This document shows positions 20,109 to 31,500 of a stretch of 64,000 nt of DNA, piece after piece. A program made the translations under genes and the position numbers. The notes under the pieces are model-generated. The model was given only the letters and a program-made list of their open reading frames with translations. It was not told the origin of the DNA and ran no database searches. Source of the DNA: Carboxylicivirga agarovorans (GTDB lineage Bacteria; Bacteroidota; Bacteroidia; Bacteroidales; Marinilabiliaceae); the NCBI RefSeq assembly GCF_050589845.1, contig NZ_JBNGPA010000008.1:171952-235951 (forward strand). Direction: 5' to 3'. Each line of letters opens with the position of its first letter. Position 1 is the stretch's first letter.

Positions 20109-21569
20109 TTAATAGCCCGGGTTTTGATCGGCATCAGTTAAGGCCTCATTAACATCTATTTCACGCTGAGGAATTGGAAAGGTCATTTTATAATACTCTT
20201 GATCTTCAGGGCCAAAATCAGCTTCAACCCAGTGGTCGTCGCTCCGTTTAACAGGTAGATTGCGACGAACAATATCATTCCATCTGAATCCTTCGCCATA
20301 CAATTCCTTACGCCGCTCCAGTAGTATTTCATTAACCAGAGCCTCTCCTGTGTTTTTGCTGCGAATAGCACCTGGATAAGCATTCTTTTGAATTTCAAGC
20401 AGTAGATCCTGTGCACGGCTGCTATTACCCAACTCAGCCTCACACTCGGCTTCAATCAATAGCATTTCACCTGCCCTGATGGCAATACGCTCGGCATTTC
20501 CAATTTTGCCATTGTGCCGAAACTTAAAAGTCATGTGCTTATCATCCTTAAGCCCAAAATCAGGAGTAAACTGATACTCCTTTAATAGCATGGTTCTTCT
20601 GCGGTCACCTGTTGGAAAATGATTCACAAAAGCCGAATCGATGCGAATAGAGCTATAACCTGATGCAGGAAAATAGAAAGACGGTAAGCTCAGATAGATA
20701 TTATTGTCATCACTGGTGTAGGCAATTGAGAAGATTGTTTCACGATTGGGAGACATAAAACCTGAGGTAATATCATTAATAGTCATCAATTCCATGTCTT
20801 TGCGTGCCAGCGCCGCATGATCAAGAGCCAGATTCCATTCTTCAAGATTTAGATATGCTCTTGCCAAAACTGCATGAGCTGCACGTTTCCCAAAGAATTT
20901 AGTAGCATCCTGTCCATATTCAAGATCATACTGGTCAATTAAACTGATAGCAGATGTCAAATCTGAAACAATCAGATCATAAATAACACTGGTTGATACC
21001 CTTCCCTGATCCTCATCACCATATACTAAAGGCTTTATGGCATGTAAAATTCCTGGGTGTTCCGGTGCGACACTTACTGCCGGCGCATACATCTGAATCA
21101 GCTTAAGATTCACATAGGCGCGCATAATCCTGGCCTGGCTTTCTAACTCTGCCCTTTCAGATTCTGTAATGTTTTCAATATGCACTGCCTTATCGATAAT
21201 TTGGTTGGCATCATATATGATTTTATAACCAAGCACCCATGGGCTTGACACCCACGTATAGTTAGGCAGTACATTTTGCTGATAAACAGCCACAAACCAT
21301 CCCCAATTATCTTCGGCATCGAGCATTACATCTTCGCCCATCAGATCACCCATAATTGGTACGTATAAACCATCAAAGGCATAGGAACTCAATTGATCAT
21401 AGGTGCCAATGAGCGATGCTTTGGCATTTACATAAGTTTTGAAAGCTTCTTCATCGCCCACCGAAGTTGATGGTTTTGTATCTAAGAAATCGCTACACGA
21501 AATACTTGAAAAAGTAAATAGTGCGATTACAATGCTTTTTACAGCTATATTTAATTTCATTTTATTCAT
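20109..21569 (-). CDS. SusD/RagB-family nutrient-binding lipoprotein
   Basis: The 486-residue protein has a lipoprotein signal ending in SSISC followed by SDFLDTKPS, the usual SusD start. The tetratricopeptide-like helices contain ARIMRAYVNLKLIQMYAPAV and the C-terminal half has the SusD signatures LLIEAECEAELGN and ERRKELYGEGFRWNDIVR, ending in DQNPGY. SusD lids close over the SusC barrel and bind the imported oligomer on the cell surface. It is 11 bases downstream of its susC partner. Confidence 0.96.
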   Translation of the reverse strand: MNKMKLNIAVKSIVIALFTFSSISCSDFLDTKPSTSVGDEEAFKTYVNAKASLIGTYDQLSSYAFDGLYVPIMGDLMGEDVMLDAEDNWGWFVAVYQQNVLPNYTWVSSPWVLGYKIIYDANQIIDKAVHIENITESERAELESQARIMRAYVNLKLIQMYAPAVSVAPEHPGILHAIKPLVYGDEDQGRVSTSVIYDLIVSDLTSAISLIDQYDLEYGQDATKFFGKRAAHAVLARAYLNLEEWNLALDHAALARKDMELMTINDITSGFMSPNRETIFSIAYTSDDNNIYLSLPSFYFPASGYSSIRIDSAFVNHFPTGDRRRTMLLKEYQFTPDFGLKDDKHMTFKFRHNGKIGNAERIAIRAGEMLLIEAECEAELGNSSRAQDLLLEIQKNAYPGAIRSKNTGEALVNEILLERRKELYGEGFRWNDIVRRNLPVKRSDDHWVEADFGPEDQEYYKMTFPIPQREIDVNEALTDADQNPGY

Positions 21570-21580
21570 CGCTTAAGCTG

Positions 21581-24500
21581 TTATAAATTCACTTTTAAAC
21601 CAAAGGTGATACTCTTAACTCCAGGAATATATCCGTTTGTTGTTCCACTCAAAGCCACTTCAGGGTCGTACCCTTTAAAACTGGTTAATGTCCATACATT
21701 TTCGGCCGACATAAACAGGCGCAGGTTGTCAATACCATATTTTCTTGTCCAATCAGGATTTAGATTGTAAGCAAGAGAAATATTTTTTAATCGTAAGTAA
21801 GAGCCGTCTTCGATAAATCGTGAAGAGGTGGCATTCCCCTGATCCTGATTACTTTTAAGGTATCGGGGCACATCAGTATATCGGTTTTCAGGTGTCCAGC
21901 TGTTTAGAGCTTCTAAAGCCAGGTTATCTGCCGGACTGCTACCGTCGTGCATATTTGAAATGTAATCGTTGTTGTATATTTTACCACCTAAACTGTAATA
22001 GAAGTAAAAGCTTAAATCCCAATTTCTGTAAGCCAGGTTATTGGTAAAGCCTCCAAATACCTTGGGAGAAGCCGATCCCATGCGCTTGCGTTCAGCATCT
22101 CCATATTCACTTGTTACCATTTTTCCAGATCCCAGGGGATCTTCAAAGGCAGAATCAGGCTGTTCTGAGCTTTCCTTATCATCCTGTTCGGCATTGGTAT
22201 ACCACATTGGACGGCCGTTATTGGGGTTAACACCGGCCCACTCTCGCATGTAAAACTGGTAGATATCGCCACCCGGCTCTAATATTTTCGTACCGGTTAA
22301 AACACGATCAGTCTTCAAGTCCAGGATCTCATTTTTGTTGGTCGACATATTTAATGATACATCATATTTTAAAGCCCTTTTTCGAAGAATATCATAAGAC
22401 AAGGTTGCTTCAACTCCCGTGTTTTGCATTCCTCCAAGGTTGGTGGTGATAGATGTAAAACCAAACAGTGAGGATAAGCCTTCGTTATACAATAAGCCAT
22501 CTGACTGACGGTGATAGAATTCCACTGTGGCCCCAAAATGTTTAAATAATTGCGATTCCAGGCCAATATTTGTGCTTGTTATCTTTTCCCACTGAATCAA
22601 TGGATTGGGCAACTGAGAAGCTCCCAGTCCTGGATATCCACCATAGTTGAATCCTCCTGAATACAAGCCTAAAGAGGCATAATTACCAATGTTATTGTTA
22701 CCCGAAGTACCATAACTGGCACGTAATTTAAGGTTGTTAAGCCAGTTAATACCACCCATGAATGCCTCCTCACTCATACGCCAGCTACCGCCAACAGAGT
22801 AAAATAGTCCGAAACGGTTATCTTCACCAAAACGAGAACTGCCATCTCCACGTAAACTGGCACTTAGGTAGTACTTCCCCCCATAATTATATTTCGCTTG
22901 TGATAAGAACGATAACATGCGCATTTCACTCACTGAACTGGCAGGAGTTTCCGGATCAGCACCCCAAACCAATTCTGGCTTTCCTGGTATCGCAAAATCA
23001 GTTACTCCAGCACTTAATGCAGTACTTTTCTCGCCAATAGCTTCCTGTCCTGCCAGCACTTCAATTGATGAACTATTCATTTTTTTGCTCCAGGTAAGGA
23101 TATTGGAAATATTCCAGGCTCTAAATTCAGTCGCTGTTTCTGTTGAACGACCGTTAACAGCTTTTCCATCTCCATGCTCCGGATTTAGATATGTTAAGCT
23201 CTTACCAGAGCTGTAATCCATACTTCCTGTAGTACGAAATGACAGGTTCCTGTGAAACCTCAAATTCAGAAAAGCACTTGTTAAATTACGCATCCCTGTT
23301 CCCCGGCGAATATCCATTTCGGCCAATGCAACCGGGTTAAAGTCAAATACCGATTTGTTTTCGAAATTGTATGTGCCATCTCCATTTTTCACCGGTGAAG
23401 CAGCATTTATAATTTGAGCAGCACGCACCGGGTTGGCACCTGCAGTACCTGCTGGTAATACATTAGACCTGGAATAGGTCAGTTGTGTATTCATTCCTGC
23501 AGAAATGAAATCATTAACCTTATGACTCACATTTAACTTAGACGTAAAACGCTCATAGTCTGAAGCCAATACAGTACCACTATCGCTAAAGTAACCTAAG
23601 GAAAAATAGACTTTTGTTGATTGGGTTCCTCCCGCAACATTCATATTGTAGTTTTGAACAATACCGGTTTTATAAACCTGGTCGCGCCAGTCTGTATTGG
23701 TATTCAACTGGGTACCTGGAATCAACTTTCCGTTATCATCCAATGGTTGATCAATATCAAAAGGATTAAAACCAACAGTTCCCTGTACATTGTCATGAGC
23801 AAATTGCCGGGCTTGTTCAACCGTTAAATCATCAACATACAAGGCCTGGTTATACAGGCCCAACCAGCTCTGCTCATAAAACTGCGTTGAATTCATTAAA
23901 CGATATCCTTCGGAGATATTGGTATTAACTCCGGTTTGAAAATTAAAGGAGATCTGAGTCTTTCCTTCCTGCCCGCTTTTTGTTGTTACGATGATAACTC
24001 CATTCGCTGCACGTGAACCATATAATGATGATGCAGCCGCATCTTTTAATACAGTTAAGCTTTCAATGTCGTTGGGATTAATATCGTTTAATCCACCTGC
24101 AATAGGTACACCATCAACAACAAATAAGGGTGAGCTTCCCGCACTTAATGAACCAATTCCACGAATACGGATGGCCGGACTTGAGCCAGGCTGGCCAGAT
24201 GAGCTACTCACCTGAAGACCTGCTGTGGTTCCCTGTAAGCTTTTTGCGACAGAACTGGTCGGACGATCCTGAATAATTTCTTTCCTGACAGTTTGTGCAG
24301 CACCTGTATAGGCCTCTTTGGTAGTGGTTCCATAGGCTACTACCATTACTTCTTCCACCTCAGTAACATCGGCACTAAGCTGCACATTAATCTCTGTTTG
24401 TCTTTCAATAGGAATAGTTTGTACCTCCATACCAATAAATGAAAACACCAGAAATTTCGCTCCCTCACTAACGGTTAACGTGTACTGCCCATCAAAATTG

Positions 24501-24664
24501 GTGACCGTTCCGTTTAATGTTCCTTCTTCGAGTACGTTTACACCAGGCAATGATTCACCTGTTGCAGCGTCGGTAACAACACCTGAAATCATTCTGCCCT
24601 GCCCAAGAGCCGAAGCGCTAAACAGTAAAGACATTACAAGTGTTAAGTAAAAATTATACTTCAT
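21581..24664 (-). CDS. SusC/RagA-family TonB-linked outer membrane importer
   Basis: This 1027-residue protein has a signal peptide (to ASALGQ), a carboxypeptidase-regulatory-like domain (about 25-100, DAATGESLPGVNVLEEGT), a TonB-box-like VEEVMVVAYGTTTKEA, a plug domain with PAIRIRGIGSLSAG and SLYGSRAANGVIIVTTKSG, and a 22-strand barrel region ending in ITFGLKVNL. No STN domain is present, so it is not expected to signal to a FecR protein; control by the divergent AraC gene at 26713 is more likely. Its neighbours are a repeat lipoprotein, SusD and a giant protease, which point to a protein or peptide ligand, by inference only. Confidence 0.96.
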   Translation of the reverse strand: MKYNFYLTLVMSLLFSASALGQGRMISGVVTDAATGESLPGVNVLEEGTLNGTVTNFDGQYTLTVSEGAKFLVFSFIGMEVQTIPIERQTEINVQLSADVTEVEEVMVVAYGTTTKEAYTGAAQTVRKEIIQDRPTSSVAKSLQGTTAGLQVSSSSGQPGSSPAIRIRGIGSLSAGSSPLFVVDGVPIAGGLNDINPNDIESLTVLKDAAASSLYGSRAANGVIIVTTKSGQEGKTQISFNFQTGVNTNISEGYRLMNSTQFYEQSWLGLYNQALYVDDLTVEQARQFAHDNVQGTVGFNPFDIDQPLDDNGKLIPGTQLNTNTDWRDQVYKTGIVQNYNMNVAGGTQSTKVYFSLGYFSDSGTVLASDYERFTSKLNVSHKVNDFISAGMNTQLTYSRSNVLPAGTAGANPVRAAQIINAASPVKNGDGTYNFENKSVFDFNPVALAEMDIRRGTGMRNLTSAFLNLRFHRNLSFRTTGSMDYSSGKSLTYLNPEHGDGKAVNGRSTETATEFRAWNISNILTWSKKMNSSSIEVLAGQEAIGEKSTALSAGVTDFAIPGKPELVWGADPETPASSVSEMRMLSFLSQAKYNYGGKYYLSASLRGDGSSRFGEDNRFGLFYSVGGSWRMSEEAFMGGINWLNNLKLRASYGTSGNNNIGNYASLGLYSGGFNYGGYPGLGASQLPNPLIQWEKITSTNIGLESQLFKHFGATVEFYHRQSDGLLYNEGLSSLFGFTSITTNLGGMQNTGVEATLSYDILRKRALKYDVSLNMSTNKNEILDLKTDRVLTGTKILEPGGDIYQFYMREWAGVNPNNGRPMWYTNAEQDDKESSEQPDSAFEDPLGSGKMVTSEYGDAERKRMGSASPKVFGGFTNNLAYRNWDLSFYFYYSLGGKIYNNDYISNMHDGSSPADNLALEALNSWTPENRYTDVPRYLKSNQDQGNATSSRFIEDGSYLRLKNISLAYNLNPDWTRKYGIDNLRLFMSAENVWTLTSFKGYDPEVALSGTTNGYIPGVKSITFGLKVNL

Positions 24665-24742
24665 GTTTTATTTCCTTAAGCATTTACACAATAGGTTAGG
24701 TACTCCTATTTTCTATTGTAAATAAGATATGTTAGCTGAAAG

Positions 24743-24766
24743 CCACCGGAGTTTTTGCTCCGGTGG
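24743..24766 (-). terminator. Intercistronic GC-rich hairpin between lipoprotein and susC
   Basis: CCACCGGAG and CTCCGGTGG form a perfect 9-bp stem with a 6-base loop. No T run follows on the minus strand (CTTTCAG). It may be a partial terminator or a processing/stability element that lets the upstream lipoprotein be made in excess over SusC. Confidence 0.5.
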
Positions 24767-24800
24767 ATATTGTAAATTGTTATTATCTTAATTAAGCTGG

Positions 24801-26273
24801 CTATAGAGCCGGTGTAGCAGTAACTGCGTCAATGTAGTTATCGCGGTCTGTTGTTGTGCCCGTGGTGCCATACTTCGTTTGTCGGTACACGTTTGTTGTA
24901 TTATTTTTAAACTCAACAGTATGGAACTGAGCATCATCAAAATCACCAGCTTTAACTTTATTAAAGTAAGTATTCAATGCAGATAAATCTGATGTCCATC
25001 CGTTTGCAGGATGAGTAGGTTGTGTCGAATAAGCGTAAATTGAGACTTTTGTTTGCTGATAGTTGTACGCTTCCGGGTCAGTTATACCTGTTGGTCCTGT
25101 AAATGCGGCTAAGGCGTTAAAATCAGATACGTCTTTTGCTCTAAGATCTAATTGGTACTCCACACTCACCAAAGCATTAAATGCATTTAATGCACAAGGT
25201 GTAAAGCTTTCATCACCAGATACCATCATGGTTGCCGAAAGTTGAACTTTATAAACCCCATCTGTCAATGCATTAAAACCAGATACGGAAGCAGCACTTG
25301 GATAAAATCCTATATCTGCCTTTGTAAGAGAAGTTAACGAACCAAACACATCATAGGCTACACCTTTACTATGATTACTTCCTATTTTAATTTTTACGCC
25401 TTCTTTTGATAGCGATGTTACTGCATTAAAATCCTTAACCGTCGTTAAATTTTTATTACCAGTAAGGTCAAAATCTCCTCCGATAGTTGTTAAAGCAGTA
25501 AAATCTCCTTGAATAACAGACAAACCACTATAAGTAGGATTAATGCCACCACTACTTGCTGAGTTGCCATAAATTTTGAAGTTACCTACTACCTCGGTAA
25601 GCTTAACGAAACTAACACTTCCTATGTATCCGTTACCAGTAATGGTAAAATCACCACCAACAAAAAGAAGTTCTCCGGCCTCTAAGGAGCCCATACCATC
25701 GTTTTTATTAACAAGGAATTCTCCACCAACTGTTTTCAGCATATTAAAGCTAATCGCAATTAAATCTGCACCCTCTTCAACAGTTATACCTTCAACACTC
25801 ATGTTAGCAGATACCATTTCAAGATTTGGTAAGTTAACCATCGTTACCAGGTTACCACCAATTGTTGCAATGTTAGCCAAAGTACTTGCATGTTCTGCAG
25901 TTTCAGCAACAACATTACCAATAATAACGGTAGCTCCTGTTGCTTCAGCTAAAGCAGCATATTGCTCAGCTGTAATCACATCACCATAAAAGATTTTAGC
26001 TTTTTCAGCATCTAACTCAGCCTGCAGATCAGCTAATTGTGAAGTCAATGCATCCAAATCAGCTTGCAAAGAAGTATTAGCAGCAGTTAAGTCACCAACT
26101 TGTGTTTCTAAATTCTCTATTTGAGTCATCAAAGCAGCTTTATCAGCTTCCATTTGCTCAATTTTTTCCTCTAATTCACTTACATCACTTTTTAGTGAAT
26201 CAATTTCATCCTGATTACATGCTGTAAACATTACAGCTGCAATCATTAATAATGATAGAAACTTCTTAACCAT
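24801..26273 (-). CDS. Surface lipoprotein with coiled-coil stalk and leucine-rich-type repeats
   Basis: The 490-residue protein begins with a lipoprotein signal (AAVMFTAC, Cys19), followed by a heptad-rich coiled coil of about 70 residues (about 25-93, for example SDVSELEEKIEQMEADKAAL). The remainder is a repeating beta-rich domain with IGGNLVTMVNLPNLEMVSA, VGGDFTITGN and IGGDFDLTGNKNLTTVKD, which resembles receptor-L/leucine-rich solenoids. The layout suggests a surface stalk that presents a recognition head. It is the first gene of the operon leading to susC, divergent from the AraC gene. Direct repeats at 26360-26399 lie in its promoter region. I recognise no named family. Confidence 0.75.
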   Translation of the reverse strand: MVKKFLSLLMIAAVMFTACNQDEIDSLKSDVSELEEKIEQMEADKAALMTQIENLETQVGDLTAANTSLQADLDALTSQLADLQAELDAEKAKIFYGDVITAEQYAALAEATGATVIIGNVVAETAEHASTLANIATIGGNLVTMVNLPNLEMVSANMSVEGITVEEGADLIAISFNMLKTVGGEFLVNKNDGMGSLEAGELLFVGGDFTITGNGYIGSVSFVKLTEVVGNFKIYGNSASSGGINPTYSGLSVIQGDFTALTTIGGDFDLTGNKNLTTVKDFNAVTSLSKEGVKIKIGSNHSKGVAYDVFGSLTSLTKADIGFYPSAASVSGFNALTDGVYKVQLSATMMVSGDESFTPCALNAFNALVSVEYQLDLRAKDVSDFNALAAFTGPTGITDPEAYNYQQTKVSIYAYSTQPTHPANGWTSDLSALNTYFNKVKAGDFDDAQFHTVEFKNNTTNVYRQTKYGTTGTTTDRDNYIDAVTATPAL

Positions 26274-26712
26274 AAATTTTTCTGTTTTTAGTTTAACTAT
26301 ATTAAATCCCCGAAGTGGAGAATTGAATACCCAAAACTAGATTTATGGTTTTAAGACAAGGTTCCATTGCAAAATTGAGGGTTCCATTGGCTCCGTTGGC
26401 ACTGTTAACGGGCTATTGAAACCCCTCCCTTAATCCTGCATATCAGACTATTATATCTTCGCAGGATGTTTCATTAGTGGTCCAACTCAAAAATGCCGAT
26501 AGTAGCACTGATAACACCAAAATTGTATTATTTTCACGTGTCGATAAATGAATTAATCAGACACTGTAGAAAAAAACATAGGACAACATAACTCAATAAT
26601 TAGGATGTGAATTGATTTTAAATATTTCCCTTCTTAAAAAATTGAGGTACATTTATTTTGCTTGACGTTATACGCTTTAGATTTCAACATCTATAAAAAA
26701 TGACTGTTATCG
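26274..26712. promoter_or_regulatory. Divergent regulatory region between AraC gene and SusCD operon
   Basis: No gene is seen. The sequence GGTTCCATTG occurs at 26360-26369 and again at 26380-26389, with a degenerate third copy GGCTCCGTTGG at 26389-26399. The 20-base period, about two helical turns, is what two adjacent AraC-type binding subsites would need. The repeats sit about 90 bases before the lipoprotein start. Confidence 0.5.
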
Positions 26713-27873
26713 ATGGTTATAGACAATTTGTTTGACATTATATTAATTTCGGGTGCACTGATTGCCCTTCTTCTATCCTTTATTATTTGGTTCTATCCCA
26801 AAAGCTTTTTTGCCAATAAAGTGTTAGGAACCCTTATCTTCACCTGGTCTTTTACAGTATTTATTTTCGTCTTTCAGTCCGATGAATTTTGGAATCGCTT
26901 TCCTCATTTATACGGCATCGGTTCAGGATTTACCTGGCTATACTTTCCTCTTATCTACTTATATGTTAAAACATACTTATATAAAGAAGCCCGCCATTTC
27001 TCAAAAATATACATACACTTTATTCCAGCTGCCATCTATTTTCTGGTCTTGGCTCCATTTTATTTTCAAAGCGGAGAAGCAAAAATGTTAGCGCGGGTTA
27101 ATGGTTTACCATGGTATGTGCTTAAACTCTATTCCTATGGCAACATTTTAATTATGAGCCAGGGTATTTTTTATACCATTTTATCCATACGACTAATCCA
27201 TCATTTTCAATACTTTAGAAAACGTAAACTTTCAAATGCAGAAAGAAATGCTATTAAATGGATAAAGCAATTTGTGATCATTAATGTAGTACTATGGTCA
27301 ATTGGCTCTTCTGCTGTCGCTATCGGAATATTTGATTTTTCCTTGCCTTTTAATCTTTTCAATATCTTTTACCTTGGACTAACCATGTTAACCATCTGGA
27401 TGGGAACCTTCACCCTCAACAAACCTCATCTGTTTGGTTTTACAGAAGGATTGGAATCCATAATTTCCAGTGAAAAACAGAATGCCGATGCTCAAAAAAC
27501 AAGAACAAAAGCAGAAGATGGCGATAAGGAAAAAGAAGATATCAAAACACTCCTTACATTTATGGATGTTGATAAACCTTACCTTCAAAGTGACATGAAT
27601 GCGCAAGTATTAGTTGATGGAACCGGCTTATCAAAACATCGCATTTCAGAGCTACTAAATAGTTCACTCAATCAATCATTCTACGACTTTATTAATGATT
27701 ACAGAACTAAAGAAGCTATCCGTCTTTTAAAAGAAGGCAAACACAAACAAATTACCTTACTGCATATAGGAGAACTGGCCGGTTTCAATTCAAAAACTTC
27801 TTTTTATCGGACATTTAAGAAAATAACTGGTAAGACACCTACAGAATATATTGAATTCTACAACCTTAAATAA
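26713..27873 (+). CDS. AraC-family regulator with N-terminal multi-pass membrane domain
   Basis: The first 240 of 386 residues form about seven hydrophobic helices (for example IILISGALIALLLSFIIWFY and FTWLYFPLIYLYVK). After a charged linker rich in Lys/Glu, the C-terminal 100 residues form an AraC double helix-turn-helix with GLSKHRISELLNSSLNQSFY, LLHIGELAGFNSKTSFYRTF and KKITGKTPTEYIEFY. Such proteins are membrane-embedded one-component sensors. The gene diverges from the lipoprotein-susC operon and is its likely regulator. The signal recognised is unknown. Confidence 0.88.
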   Translation: MVIDNLFDIILISGALIALLLSFIIWFYPKSFFANKVLGTLIFTWSFTVFIFVFQSDEFWNRFPHLYGIGSGFTWLYFPLIYLYVKTYLYKEARHFSKIYIHFIPAAIYFLVLAPFYFQSGEAKMLARVNGLPWYVLKLYSYGNILIMSQGIFYTILSIRLIHHFQYFRKRKLSNAERNAIKWIKQFVIINVVLWSIGSSAVAIGIFDFSLPFNLFNIFYLGLTMLTIWMGTFTLNKPHLFGFTEGLESIISSEKQNADAQKTRTKAEDGDKEKEDIKTLLTFMDVDKPYLQSDMNAQVLVDGTGLSKHRISELLNSSLNQSFYDFINDYRTKEAIRLLKEGKHKQITLLHIGELAGFNSKTSFYRTFKKITGKTPTEYIEFYNLK

Positions 27874-28537
27874 CGATTAAAACTCCCCCTGGTTGATCTG
27901 GTTTCAAGCCAACAAGAACATCATTCTCCATTGGATGCTCCACATCTTATCCAGCTCAGGACATGCCTGTACAGCACTTGTTGTTGCCTGAAAGATTTAG
28001 TGTAGGCACTTCGTCCTAAGGCCTTACTATGCATTTTCACTATCTCAACCCTCTCTTACAACATACTGCCTTAAATAATCATGATATAAATCATATTAAC
28101 TCACCCCCCACTTGAAACCCTTTTTCGAGAATGACAACTCAATCATCCTCTACCCTTTGCCAGGCAATGCTTTTAGGAACAACAGCACTTGCTAAACATC
28201 GTTCATAATTACTAATTATTAGTATGGATTTTACTAATTTTCCCCATGCCTCTACGCAAATGGAGTACCAATAATTCCCATATAAAATGGGTAAAAGTAC
28301 TACCTCATATCAGCTTCAATCCATCTAAATTTGTCTTCGTAATTTTTATAAGCCTGCAATACAACAAATGATGAAATTGAAAAATTCTGCACAACAAACA
28401 ACATATTCAGCAAGCCAGTTAAAGGCTATCGATAGTGTGGCATATTATGCTAATTCACACTCGCCTTATACGCCAGGTTTATCCAAAGAGTAAAACAAAC
28501 ATCCCTTCCTTATTTTTTTCAATAATTCAACCAAGTT
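27874..28537. other. 664-base intergenic region, no gene recognised
   Basis: Short frames only are present on both strands (the longest I read, a minus-strand one near 28030-27920, gives under 40 residues with no family). The last 40 bases before 28538 are T/A rich and probably contain the promoter of the BspA-like gene. Confidence 0.5.
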
Positions 28538-31500
28538 ATGCCAAAAGTTTATTTGAGTATTATTATTGTGCTGCTATCGGGCATGAACCTTTGGGCACAA
28601 AATGAGTTTATCACCACCTGGGCACCGGATGGGGGCAGTATAACCATACCAATCGCTAATGGACCTACTACTGGTTACAACGTCTATAAGTATAATATTG
28701 AAATACTCAATGAGAATGGTAGCAGAATTAAGTGGCTCCCAAATCAAACAGGTGAATTTACATCTGATGAGTTTGCCGGACACTCGACAATTACAATCAA
28801 AATATCAGGTACTTTTCCTCGCATTTACTTTGGGGGAAGTACAACAAGTCTCAAAAATAAATTACTAACCATTGAGCAATGGGGAAATATAAAGTGGAAC
28901 AGTATGGATCAAGCATTTATTGGTTGTACTAACCTTACCAATAATGCCACCGATGCTCCTGATCTAAGTAATGTGACCAAATTGAGGTACATGTTTTCTG
29001 GTGCCAGCTCATTTAATGCCGATTTGAGTAACTGGGATGTTAGCACTATTACTGATATGGAAGGTATGTTTAAAGATGCCACATCATTTGATGGCGATAT
29101 TAGTAATTGGGTTGTTAGTAAGAATACTAATTTCTTCTCCATGTTTGAGGGAGCAACATCTTTTAATCAGGACATCAGTAACTGGAAGGTAAATAGTGCT
29201 ACAATTATGAGTCATATGTTTACAGGAGCAATATCCTTTAACAGCGATTTAAGTAAGTGGGAGGTAAATCGTGTGACTACTATGCATTCTATGTTCTTTG
29301 GCGCATCATCGTTTAATCAGGATATAAGTTCCTGGGAAATAAGTAGCCTTAGCAGTGCTGCCAAAATGCTCGATAACAGTGGTATGAGCATGGAAAATTA
29401 CGATAATCTGCTAACAGCATGGAACCAACAGGTGGAAGGTGCTAAAACAGCCGGTGAGTCATTGGGCAATCGCAATATTGCCCTGGGAGCAGCAGGTATT
29501 AATTACTGTAAGGGAGCTTCAGCCCGTGCCAACTTATTAGCTTCAAACGGTTCACAATGGACTATTAACGATGCCGGTCAGGGTTGCCCTTTTATCACCA
29601 CCTGGACTGTAACTGACAGTGATAAAAAAATAACCATCCCTACCTCAGATACGGGTTATAAGTTCACCATAGACTGGGGAGACGGCACTGTACAAAGCTT
29701 ACGAGACGGAGATGTCTTTGAGCATACCTATAGCGCAGCAGGTACATATACAGTTAAAATAAGTGGTGACTTTCCTGTTATTTACTTTAACAATAGTGGT
29801 GATAAAGCTAAAATACAAACCATTGAGCGATGGGGTGATATTGAGTGGAGTAGTATGGCGCATGCATTTAACGGGTGTAGTAATTTACAACTAAATGCAG
29901 CCGATGCACCTGACTTAAGCAATGTAATTAGCTTAAGAGCCATGTTTATGGGTTGTTCGGTAATTGATGCAGACATATCGCACTGGGATGTAAGTAATGT
30001 TAGTGATGTTGAGTATATGTTTTATAAAGCCACAGCCTTCAATAATGGGGGGCAGCCTTTAAGCTGGGGCAATAAAACAAGTAGCTTTCAAAGGGCAGGC
30101 TTTATGTTTGGTGATGCTAAAAAGTTTAATCAGGATATCAGCAGTTGGGATGTAAGTAATATTACACTATTTACAGCAATGTTTTATGGAGCCGACGATT
30201 ATAATAATGGTGGTCAGCCTTTAACCTGGACTACCACAAGTGCAACCAGTATGGATAAAGTTTTTAGAAATGCTGTAAGCTTCAATCAGGATATTAGCTC
30301 ATGGACTATAAGTAAGGTTGAGTTTGTTAACGAAATGTTTTTGGGGGCAACTGTTTTTAATCAGGATATTAGCTCTTGGGATGTAAGCAGTGTTAGAAAC
30401 ATGAATTCAATGTTTACAACTGCCCCTGCTTACAATAATGGGGGTCAGCCATTAAACTGGGGCAGTAAAACCGCTTCAGTCACAAGCATGGATAATATGT
30501 TTAGTGGCGCATCAGGCTTTAATCAGGATATAAGTGCCTGGGATATAAGCGCACTCACTACAGCAAGCGGTATGCTCAATAATAGTGGTATGAGTACTAC
30601 AAACTACGATAAACTGTTAATAGGCTGGAATAATCAGGTAGTAGCAAGCCTTGGTACATCCAACGAAATAACAGGAGTAGCCTTTAGTGCAGAAGGAATC
30701 AGTTATTGTATGGGAAAAAGTGCCCGGACTAACTTATTGACAAATGGTTGGGGAGATACTAGAATTGATAATTCATTTAATAGTGTTACCAATATTTATG
30801 ATGCCGGAGAAGATTGTAGCGGTACTTTTACCACCACCTGGGAAGTAACTGATGCCGATAAAAAAATAACCATCCCTCACGAGGGCTTAGGTTATAACTT
30901 TATGGTTGACTGGGGCGATGGTACCATTGAACAGTTATCTGACGGTGATGCCTTTGAGCATACCTATAGCGCAGCAGGTACATATACAGTTAAAATAAGT
31001 GGTGATTTTCCTCGCATTTACTTTGGAGGAAGTACAACAAGTCTCAAAAATAAATTACTAACCATTGAGCAATGGGGTGATATTGAGTGGATAAATATGG
31101 CAGGTAGTTTTTTCGGTTGTGCAAACCTCACCTGTAATGCTACGGATCAACCAAATTTAAGTAACGTTACCAGTATGCGGCACATGTTCGATGGAGCTAC
31201 ATTATTTGAGGGAGATCTTTCCAACTGGGATGTAAGCAATGTTACTAATATGTATTCCATGTTCTGTGGAGCCCGCGCTTTTACAAGCGATTTAAGCTCA
31301 TGGGAGGTGAATAATGTTACCAATATGGCTTCCATGTTCTATGGGGCTCATTTGTTTACCAGCGATTTAAGTAACTGGACGGTGAGCAAAGTTACCACTA
31401 TGTCGTCAATGTTTCGTGATGCTGGTTCTTTTAACTGCGATTTAAGTAAATGGACGGTGAGTGAAGTGACCAACATGTATGCAATGTTCTATGGAGCCGG

